Assembly: GCA_030704615.1 (NCBI GenBank)
Contig: CM060732.1
Location: forward strand, 5,148,001 to 5,212,000
Direction: 5' to 3'
DNA length: 64,000 nt
Source: Takakia lepidozioides
Taxonomy: Eukaryota; Streptophyta; Takakiopsida; Takakiales; Takakiaceae
Position 1 is the first letter of the stretch. Each line of letters begins with the position of its first letter. The translations under genes were made by a program, and so were the position numbers. Shown here piece after piece: positions 21,878-30,935 of this stretch. Below the pieces are notes generated by a model. That model searched no databases. It had not been told where the DNA came from and worked only from the letters and a program-made list of their open reading frames with translations.

Positions 21878-22377
21878 NNNNNNNNNNNNNNNNNNNNNNN
21901 NNNNNNNNNNNNNNNNNNNNNNNNNNNNNNNNNNNNNNNNNNNNNNNNNNNNNNNNNNNNNNNNNNNNNNNNNNNNNNNNNNNNNNNNNNNNNNNNNNNN
22001 NNNNNNNNNNNNNNNNNNNNNNNNNNNNNNNNNNNNNNNNNNNNNNNNNNNNNNNNNNNNNNNNNNNNNNNNNNNNNNNNNNNNNNNNNNNNNNNNNNNN
22101 NNNNNNNNNNNNNNNNNNNNNNNNNNNNNNNNNNNNNNNNNNNNNNNNNNNNNNNNNNNNNNNNNNNNNNNNNNNNNNNNNNNNNNNNNNNNNNNNNNNN
22201 NNNNNNNNNNNNNNNNNNNNNNNNNNNNNNNNNNNNNNNNNNNNNNNNNNNNNNNNNNNNNNNNNNNNNNNNNNNNNNNNNNNNNNNNNNNNNNNNNNNN
22301 NNNNNNNNNNNNNNNNNNNNNNNNNNNNNNNNNNNNNNNNNNNNNNNNNNNNNNNNNNNNNNNNNNNNNNNNNNNNN
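21878..22377. other. Assembly gap (500 N)
   Basis: Exactly 500 undetermined bases, a placeholder length. The right edge enters a palindrome array directly, which may be why assembly failed. Confidence 0.99.
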
Positions 22378-22389
22378 CCGTCCGTTTGT

Positions 22390-23045
22390 AGACCTTCATA
22401 TCTCCAGAACGGAAATGTGGTACCGGCATTTCCGTTCTGACTGAAATCGTGAACCATCGGAACTGAAATGCGGCATCGCATTTCCGTCCGAGTCGCACCT
22501 TTCCGACATTCCAGAACGGAAATGCGGCGCCCCCGCATTTCTTTTGTATATGAGGCATGGAGCTGTGGGACGGAATGGGGCACCAGTATTCCGTCCAGTG
22601 AGACCTTCATACTTTCCCGAACGGAAATGCGCCACGGCATTTCCTGTTCACAACTAAGGTATGTGAAGGTGGAACGGAAATGCGGTACCGCATTTCCGTT
22701 CAGATTGAACACATGAACCACGGGAACTGAAATGCGGTGCCGCATTTCCGTCCGAATCGCACCTTCCGACATTCCAGAACGGAAATGCGGCGCCGCATTC
22801 CCTTTTGTATCTCAGGCATGGAGCTTTTGTATCTCAGAATGGAGCGTGGGAAATGCGGCACCGCATTTCCGTTCAACAACTAAGGTTTGTGAAGGTGGAT
22901 CGGAAATGCGGTGCCGCATTTTCTTCCAACAAGTACGGTATGTGTAGGTTCGGGATGGTACTTAACGGAAATGTGGCGCCGCATTTGCATTTTCACTCCA
23001 ACTCATGAGACGCTGGGACGGAAATGCCATGAAATGTGAACACGT
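22390..23045. repeat. Palindrome array P3, upstream of ParB/methyltransferase-like gene copy A
   Basis: About eleven palindromes spaced roughly 50-65 bp apart have arms GGAAATGCGG and CCGCATTTCC around a two-base centre. Good copies begin near 22674, 22730, 22782, 22851, 22900 and 22967; more diverged ones are near 22407, 22462, 22518 and 22620. Flanks often extend the symmetry (GAACGGAAATG to CATTTCCGTTC). The array ends about 300 bp before the gene's likely first exon. The left part may lie in the gap. Confidence 0.9.
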
Positions 23046-24479
23046 GGAGCAACGGAATTGCGGCATATGTCTGCACTCTATCTGACTGAAGTGGCACGAG
23101 GCGGCGCGGCGTGACCGTTGGATAATGATGTTTGTTTTTCGGACGGCAGGCGTCCCCTTAACGATTCGAATTTCATAGTGACGCAAAGTCCACGAGGAGA
23201 CACTTTTGTCCAAGCCTTTCGAACCCAAGTGGTGCATCACCGCCGTTTCATCTTCATTTGTCGTGTCTACTCAGTCACCCCTCTCGCGCCCTTTCCATCT
23301 GCACTCTTCGCCCCTTTTCCCTGTTTCTGTTCTTCTTATGCTCGAACCTAAGAGGGAGGGAGTGCAAGCACCAGAGAAGAGACATCGTCGCAAGCTCCGA
23401 AAATTGTACTTCGGACGTAGGCCAATGCCAAAGGGGAGGAAGCAGATGCGTCTACAGGAGGAGATTGCCATCTCGCAGCATCACGCAGGCAACCCAACCA
23501 CCAGTGAGAGCTCCGTGCTATCGGGATTCGCCAGCTGATCGAGCCCCGAAACCCCCCTCATTTTCCTTTTGCAATTCTTAGACTGTATGCTAGGAGACTT
23601 GAATGCATAAGATGTTTGCATGCCTAACCGGAAAGGTGGACGTGCTGGAGGGATCGCAGGAATCCGAAGAGCCGCAGACAGAGTCCGTGGAGCTAGTTGC
23701 AGCACGCACACCCAGCCGATCCACGAGCACGGGTCTTCCTGTCGGGCCTAGCCCTGTGCGTTTTAAGGATGCGGCTTTGAAGGGCAAGTCTTTGCAGTTC
23801 AAAGCCCCAGAGAGCAACTCGCGTTCGAAGGTCATGGAGAATCGCCAGCAGGGGTCTAGCCCTTCTCCAGCAAAGACGAAAAAGAAGCAGCTCGTCCTTC
23901 AACTTGTTTCTGAACCGGACCAGGCCGTTTCCCCCCCACCCAAGCGAATGAAGCATATTCAATTGCAGCAGACACCTTCACCTGCAAGAATGAGAAGCAG
24001 AAGGCAATCAGGGGAAGGGCGGAGCAGTCTCCCGCAAAACCGATCCACGAGCTGAAGCCCAGTTCCTGCTTGATTCCAGCCTGGTGATTGGGGGCGTCTC
24101 TGCTACAGCGAAGGCAATGGGATCGACCGATTTCGTCGATCTGGTACCGGAGGAGGGTGCTGCCGCTCAATGTTCGCAGCAAGACCTGACCACCGTGGAG
24201 GAAGATCTTCAAAATATTGCAGGCCCGGAGGAGGCCTCTGCAATTGCAGAATTGCCTGCAAAGATTCCCCAGAGTGCAGCTCCAGTTGGGGATGCTCCAG
24301 CTGCTCAGCCCCTACCGCCACCAGCAAAAATGTCTCCGGAGGAATTCCAAAGTGCACCAGATACAATGTTGGAGGAGACACACAGTAGCATTGGCAGAGT
24401 TCTGGGCAGCAGGGTGTTCCAGCGGACTCTTCGAATCCCACTCTGTCCCATGGTCTCCCTTCCCATCGTCAGGCAGGCA

Positions 24480-24862
24480 CTTCCCGGAGATGTGGATAAG
24501 CTCAAGTTTGCATTTCGAGAAGGGTACCGTCTAGGTTCGCCAGCCTTCTACGTTTCCCTTGAGAATGAGGACGGCGAATCTCGTGGACCCATTGCGGATG
24601 AATTGTCAACATGGGCTACCCATTGGCACACTCGCAACGACGAATTCGAGGCAATGCTGAAGGGTGATCCAGACTTCGGCCATATGTCGGGTAAAATGTT
24701 CTTTGTGTGGGACGGGAATCACCGACTTCTTGCCTGGTGGGAGTACATCAAGCAGAACCATGCCAAGCACATTGGCTGGCATTACATGGTGGAGTGTGTC
24801 ATCCTCAAGGTGAAGGCGGCAGACTCCTCCCTGCTCAAGAATGCCATGGCGGACCTCAACTC
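24480..24862 (+). other. ParB/sulfiredoxin-like domain (DGNHR box) of copy A
   Basis: ParB-N and sulfiredoxin share a fold whose signature is DG(N/H)HR followed by small or aromatic residues. Here DGNHRL is encoded at 24711-24728, preceded by a helix-like KLKFAFREG region and followed by VECVILKV and LLKNAMADLN, as in ParB-N domains. In phages and bacteria such domains often neighbour or fuse with DNA methylases. Copies B and C lack this exon. Confidence 0.5.
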
Positions 24863-27039
24863 GTAAGATACTCATACCCTCCCAAGCACGTTCGAAATGT
24901 GGTGCCGCATTTCGGTTTCCAATCTGTTTTGTTTCCGTGCTTCCGTGGACTGAACTGGAGAGTGTGCCTTGTAGGGTCACTGAAAATGCGTACGTGCATA
25001 CCCACATAACACATATTTTGTACAGGGTGACGAAAACTGGTCTCACTGATCCGCACATGTTTGCGGAAATGCTGGAGCCCGAGCTCATTCAGAAAGTCGT
25101 GGCAAAAACTGACCGGACATGGTATCATCTCACTATGGATGGAATGGTGGAGGTGATATACGAAGTAAGTCGTCCTCCCATTTCCCTCTACTCATCCTTC
25201 CCCAATTTTCAGTAATCTTTCCACATGAATCGAATGTAACGCTTCTGCATGTTTTTGTTGGCAGTCAAACATCAAGCTGGATTTGGCCCATGCCAAAACG
25301 CTTCTTCATGGAAAATGAGGGGCAGGTCAAAACGTTGCAGTCATTGACTGAGCACTTGAAGGAAGCCGGGGTCAAGTCCAGAACGAAATACAAGTCAAAG
25401 CTTGTGAAGCTAGTGGCCATTGCAGATCCGGCACTTGGAAATGACTTCATCCCCGAGATTGCAAAACACTATTCTCGGGCCATGCAGCCGACCATGCAGT
25501 TGGAGAAACTGCATCACCTCTCAACGGCATGTGTTGAGGTGAAAGAGAAGGTGAGGTTTCAATGCACTGAAGTTCCTTCCTAGCACTAGCCCCTCTTCTT
25601 CCTGCTCCTGACATTGGATCGGAAATGGCAGACACGGTGGCTGTCGATCTGGAATGCATCAGAGAGTATAAGGACAATGTGGTCTTTTCCACTCGAAGTT
25701 TCCGACCCTGCAGTGGATGTGTGGCTCAACCGCATGACTTGGTGGTTCCAGGTAATTCAAGGTACTTCACCATATTTGCCTTTCTGAAATGAATTCCCTG
25801 AACTGCTACGTGACAATGCATGTGGGAATCGCATATAATGACGAATGCGAAGGAGCAAGTCGTAATGCATACAAATTCGTTCGGCTTGTACGTCAAATGG
25901 GATGGAACACAGACATTGGAAGACTACGTGACACGTTTCAGATGTGCGTACCAAGGACAACCTCTTTGCCAGGGAGCTGCAGACAGCAAGAAGGAGCGTG
26001 GAGTTTATACATCAGGAGGGAGCGGGAAAAGCTGCAATGCGAATTGTTTACAGGTGAAGCCTAGTTGTCCTTGTATGCGAAGCCTGGTTATGAGTTTTGT
26101 CTGGGAAATGCGGCACCGCATTCGCATTTTAAGTTTTCGGTTGCACTCTGCGAGTACGTTGGTCTCAACTTTTGCTCACGCATGCTGACTACCCTGCAGG
26201 TATATGAAATACGTGCTTCTTCAGACAGGGGCCCTGGCTCAAGAGCCCCCGTTCTTCATGGCTTGGACCGTGGCGGGCCCAAGCTGTGTCTACACACCAG
26301 AGATGCAGAAACAATGGCATGCCGCGCATCTCGTTGGATGCCCGTGGTACCTGGACATGTCTGGCGGAATTGTTGACGAGTCTGAGAAAGATCTACTTGC
26401 AAAAGCAGAGGAGAAGAGAAAATAAAGACGTGTCCCTGCTCGGCCAGAGACGGCAAAGGAAGCTGCTGCTCTGGAACAATCCAGAAAGGCAGTTGAGATG
26501 GCACAGAAGACGGTGGATGCAGCTGTGCAGGCTCAACAGAAGGGGTCGAAGAAGCGGACTCGCCAGCAAGGAGCAGCAGTTGTGACACCCAAGAAAACGA
26601 AGAAGCAGAAACAGATAGTGCAGGAAGAGGGTGAGGAAGAGGACTCCGATGGAGACTTTGCAACCAGCCCACCCCCCCGAAACGCAGCCGAAATCCCCTG
26701 TGCCCACCGTTGTCACGAGAGGGACGAGAACTGGCTCGGCAAAGAAGGCACTCTTCAACCCCCCGGGGGGGCACCCTTTCGAGCCGGTGGAAATGAAGAG
26801 GCCAAAAGTGGATCCCGATACAGTAGTCCAGTGTGTAAATGAGAGTTTCTTGGCGGCTTTGGATGGACGGGCAGCCAAGTTGGCATACATGAAGACCATG
26901 GAGGGTCTGAAGGGCAGAGCACTGAAGAAGGCGGCTGCCAAAGAGCCTTCCGACACCCCTGGGTTTCTGAAGATGGTCTCATTCTTTGAGAGGGTGTGTG
27001 CAGACAAGGATTGTAGGAGGGGCGGAAATGCCACCGAGT

Positions 27040-27982
27040 GGCCTTGCGATATGATCATCTTGGATATTCCGGACGGAGAGCCTGTGGAAGGACTGCAAGC
27101 TTTGCCATCTTGGAACAGGTACTCCGAGGACTTTTGGAAGAAAGGATTCGGGCTCGCCCGCATGGTGTTGGACGGCAGAGGCTATGTGGTTGCCCGGGCG
27201 AGCAGAGGCAAAAACACGCAGACAGGAATTGCGAAGTGGACCCGCAAGAGCGCCGTCCCAATTCTGAAGAAGAAGTGGACGTGCATCAACACATTGGGCC
27301 TTCGGTCGGAAGGGAAGAAGGTAATTACAACATTGGCACTCGTCCTTTCATTTTCTTAGGAGTTTTGAAATGCGGTGCCGCATTTGATTTCTAATCGTTC
27401 CCCACTGTGTATGCAGACGAAGCAGTTCGATGCATACTGCTTTGTGAAGGAGAACTCCACCTTTGCTTTCCGGAAGGAGGGATTGTTGGTTGACCCGAAC
27501 TGTGACCCCATCGATTACGACGTCCTGTTCAACAATGTTCCCACGGAACTTCTCCCTCGTAGCCTCACTTCAACTGAACCCCTCCGGTATTCATTGACTC
27601 AGAGCCCTGCCTTCATTCAGACAATTATGGACACATGCACTGACGTGGAGGGCACAGTGCTCGACCTCATCTGTGGGACAGGTATGCAGAATCTTGTTCT
27701 ATGCTGTTCTGCAAATTCTCGTTATGCTTTAATTCGCAACATCTGAAGGGCCATGTCATAATGTGTGGATGGCATTTTAACAGGTGCCTCAATGTGGGCT
27801 GGGCGGTTTTCCGACCGGCACCTCTTCGCCTACGAGGAGGACACATCCGTTTGGGGAACCCATCTGGAAGGGCTGCAACGGAATGTGAAGGCTCCCATCG
27901 AAGCCAAAGACTCCTCGGATTTGTCGGAGTCGGAGGAAGAGACAGGGACATTGATGCCAAGGAGAACCCGGAATACGAGTGA
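27040..27982 (+). other. Beta-class amino-methyltransferase-like domain of copy A
   Basis: The order motif IV then motif I, with a hydrophobic GYVV strand between, fits beta-class N6-adenine/N4-cytosine methyltransferases. Motif I (LDLICGTG) is exactly recreated across the 27681/27784 splice junction and is followed by an acidic residue in LFAYEEDTSVW, as for ribose binding. Motif IV, normally (D/S/N)PP(Y/F/W), reads LDIPDGE in all three copies, so the aromatic stacking residue is absent. Catalysis is therefore doubtful. Confidence 0.55.
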
Positions 27983-28686
27983 GTGCAAACATTGTAAGTT
28001 TGCAAAGCCTTCTGGGTGATTTTTTGTCAAACGCATTTCCAGACTGTGCTTCTCATTACTCTCCTTGGTGATTGTTATGTGCAGGATTCCAGGATCCGGG
28101 TCGAAACATGTAGGGCCTACACTTCTTGCCAGGAAGAATGTCCCGTTCTTTGCGAGGGGCGACTTCATGACGAGCCCGGTGAAGGACTACTCCCTTCCTA
28201 GTTATGCAGCGAAACTCGCAAATACAGCGATTAGACGATGTGAGAATCCCAGTAAAGTAGAGCAGATTTTGGAGAGGGCTAGGGAGGACAGAAGGATAAG
28301 GAAAGAGTTGGCAATAGCTGAGACAGGTAGACGGGTGCGAAAGTTCATATGTGATTCAGCGGATGAGAGCGATGCAGACAAGGAGGACGACGAGCCAACG
28401 GAGGTGAGATGGTCGGTTCCGCAAGGTGAAGATGGGATTTTCGAAAGCCTGGCCAACGAGCAGTCCGCTGGAGATGAGAGCAATGATGGGGTGGAGGCGG
28501 AGCAGGACAGTCAAGGACAGGACGACGATAGTGATGATTTTCAAGATTAATAGAATTTTAATGAACTCTCAGTACATTTAAATTCTATTCCAGAGTATAT
28601 AAAGAAAATTCTCCCCGTCCTTCATGTCCCCTCTCCCATGTGCTTCTCAACAACAACATCGTCCAAACCTGGTCCCTCCCAAAAGC

Positions 28687-29515
28687 GGAAATGCGGCACC
28701 GCATTTCCAAAACCAGGGCAAGAACAATTTTCCGTTTCATGGTTTGGACATCAGAAACTGTTCGGCCGAACGGAAATACGGTGCCGCATTTCCGTTTTCG
28801 ACACGGCAGTTTTGCCGATTGCCAGCTCCTTCCATTGAGGTAAATGGAAATGCGGAGGACGAACATGGAAATGCGGTGCCGCATTTAAATTTTGGAGATG
28901 GACATTTTTCCAACTGCAGACCCATCGACGGAAATGGGGCTCACCATTCCATGATGCTAGACGGGAATGCGGCACCGCATTCCATTGTCCAATAAGAAAT
29001 TTCGATGACGTACATGGAAATGCGGCGCCGCATTTCCAAAACGGACATCGTTGTTTGTCCAATTCGAGACCCTTTGACGGAAATGCGGCACCGCATTCCA
29101 TTGTCCAATACGAAATTTTGATGACGGACATGGAAATGCGGTGCCGCATTTCCAGAACGGACATCGTTGTTTGTCCAATTCCAGACCCTTCGACGGAAAT
29201 GCGGCACCGCATTCCATTGTGCTCTCCGGAAATGCGGTGCCGCATTTCATTGTCCGGTACGAAATTTCGATGACGGACATGGAAATGTGGTGCCGCATTT
29301 CCAGTATGGACATGGACAAGCATTAGCGATTGGACATGCTTGGACAATTCAAGGTCCAATATGGAAATGCGGTGCCGCATTTCCAATTCGAAGTATGGTA
29401 ATGCCATGTCAGGAAATGAAATGTTGTACAACATTTCCATTACAACGACAACGGAGGAAAGGGAGCTGCCAGAAATTGCTGCATGGAGAAAAATAAAATG
29501 CGGTGCCGAATTTCC
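28687..29515. repeat. Palindrome array P3 downstream of gene copy A
   Basis: About a dozen palindromes occur, for example starting near 28687, 28770, 28868, 28962, 29014, 29078, 29131, 29194, 29229, 29281 and 29362. A higher-order unit of about 117 bp holds two palindromes: one followed by CATTGTCCAATA, the other by AGAACGGACATCGTTG. Centres are CA, CG or TG. At 29418-29437 the palindrome has changed sequence (GAAATGTTGT and ACAACATTTC) yet is still perfectly symmetric. Confidence 0.92.
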
Positions 29516-29791
29516 GAGCTTCGGCGTGTACATGTTTCGTTTTACTCATATATGGATTTCCTTCACCTCAGGACTCTGATATCGCTGACTCAGGTATATT
29601 CATATGGACAGACACATTGTAGAAATGAGACCACAAATTGTAAACAGTGGGCCAATTACGACAGTTCTTAGGCACGATGAAACACAAGCACACAGAAGTG
29701 AGGTACGATGGGTTGTTTTATTGATCGAACACGGTGTCTCACATTTAGCAACTCCAGACAAATCTAAGCCCTTCCTCCTTCTACATGGGCG

Positions 29792-30448
29792 TCACCAAGT
29801 CGACGGAACTTCGATAGCCCTCAAAACAAGCTCATTACTTATGCGGCACCTCGAGGTAAACTGCAATGCGGTCGATCTGGTGCCCTTGGTGGAGCTGACG
29901 ACAATGTCATGCCCATCAATCATACCACCATCATACATTGACAAGGTCGTTGTGGGCCTAATGTGCCCGTTCGATTCGTCTTTGCAACTCAGCCGAATGT
30001 CTCCATACACTGGAAGAGCGGATCGAACTCCACGAATATAGTTTTCCCCGGTGCCGTCCTCCCTGGTCCACTGGCAGCAGTTCCAGCGCCAAAGTGAGGC
30101 CGTGCGTGATCTGTCCGGCATCCCATTCCACCTTTGTATATCGAGGTCAACAATTTTCAGGACCCACGGACCGCATTGACCCTCGCCCTCACCTCGCTCA
30201 AAGCGGTAATAGCCCTCCAAATACTCCATTGCGCGCAAAGACTCCCGCTTGATTCCAGAAGCGTCTGTGAAAACAGAGAGCCAGACAATGATGTCTCTTG
30301 ATTCTGGTTTGAACATAGCATAATCGTGGCCATGATAAGGGCAGTCAGCAGGATTTTGACGGCACGACATTCTTGAAAAAGAGCAGCGCGGTGGCTGGAA
30401 GAAGTTCAAGCAAACGCTGCAATTCCTCACAAACATTCCAGGGCACAT
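29792..30448 (-). CDS. Unrecognised gene of about 200 codons, copy A
   Basis: The likely start is the Met at 30370 (MSCRQNPADCPYHGHDYAMF), with the same MSC start as its relatives. The product has ESRDIIVWLSVFTDASGIKR, EYLEGYYRFERGEGEG, a Trp/Cys-rich SLWRWNCCQWTREDGTGENY, YGDIRLSC, YDGGMIDGHDIVVSST and NELVLRAIEVP. It looks like a compact beta-rich protein without signal peptide or membrane segment. I recognise no family. It ends with TAG at 29792 and faces the methyltransferase-like gene tail to tail, with the palindrome array between. A diverged relative is at 36378-36995. The copy looks intact in this frame. Its 5' flank is cut off at 30523. Confidence 0.6.
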   Translation of the reverse strand: MCPGMFVRNCSVCLNFFQPPRCSFSRMSCRQNPADCPYHGHDYAMFKPESRDIIVWLSVFTDASGIKRESLRAMEYLEGYYRFERGEGEGQCGPWVLKIVDLDIQRWNGMPDRSRTASLWRWNCCQWTREDGTGENYIRGVRSALPVYGDIRLSCKDESNGHIRPTTTLSMYDGGMIDGHDIVVSSTKGTRSTALQFTSRCRISNELVLRAIEVPSTW

Positions 30449-30935
30449 TTAAATTTCCCCCCTACAGGAACCTGCACGGATGAAGATTGGCTGCTCCATG
30501 AATGTAGCCGTTTCAGTTTCCTAAACAGGAGCCAAGAGCCCACATTTGCGGTGCAGGTTGCGCTTCGCCCCTTCCTACATCATTTGCTTTGCAAAGCCTC
30601 CATCCCACGCCTGTGCATATCTTGTGATCATCGCGTTCCATCTCTCATCTCTCGGCTTGATAGTACTTAGAAAACACGCAGGAGAAAGAAAAAAAAAAAA
30701 ACCCAAGTCCCAGCCCTCTAATGGGCAACCCTATAAGCAATTTTTTTTTAAAATTTAACCTTTTGGTTACCAAGCTTGCACTAGAAGTCATTCCGGTGAC
30801 TATTTGGTGGCAAGCTCGCGCTAGTCAACCCTCGTTGACCACCCTTTCCTCTAGTGCGGAGTCATACAGTCACGACGACGTCTACCAAAGTAGTCGTAGA
30901 GGACTACGTAGTCACGCAGTCATTTCAACAACTAC

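Larger units (their letters stand above)
23338..28550 (+). pseudogene. ParB-like / beta-class methyltransferase-like gene, copy A (most complete)
   Basis: A spliced gene with consistent GT-AG junctions. Candidate exons: 23338-~23538, ~23612-24054, ~24084-24862, 25026-25164, 25265-25550, 25632-25751, ~25835-26053, 26200-27320, 27417-27681, 27784-27982, 28085-28550. Exon 3 encodes a ParB/sulfiredoxin-like region (LPGDVDKLKFAFREGYRLGS, then FVWDGNHRLLAWWEY at about 24705-24745). Exons 8-10 encode a methyltransferase-like domain in beta-class order: CDMIILDIPDGEP, LARMVLDGRGYVVARASRG, then VLDLICGTGASMWAGRF. The C-terminus is acidic (DDDSDDFQD). Lesions: frameshift near 25316, lost acceptor near 25834, one-base insertion near 25950, TAA near 26424 and a C-run indel near 26677. 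Known fold families; the fused role is inferred. Confidence 0.6.

Noticed and set aside
21824-22772. Frames spanning the N gap
   Set aside because: They are made open by undetermined bases; no sequence support.
23271-25128. Minus-strand frames opposite the ParB/methyltransferase-like gene
   Set aside because: Antisense shadows of spliced plus-strand exons with consistent GT-AG junctions.
24480-28550. Bacterial contamination as the source of the ParB/methyltransferase-like gene
   Set aside because: Multiple spliceosomal introns, motif I split by an intron, and three copies embedded in plant repeats argue for a nuclear gene.
28687-29515. CRISPR-like array (regular palindromic repeats with short spacers)
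   Set aside because: Spacers are themselves repeated, repeats are full palindromes with diverged copies, no cas genes are present and the setting is a plant nuclear genome.
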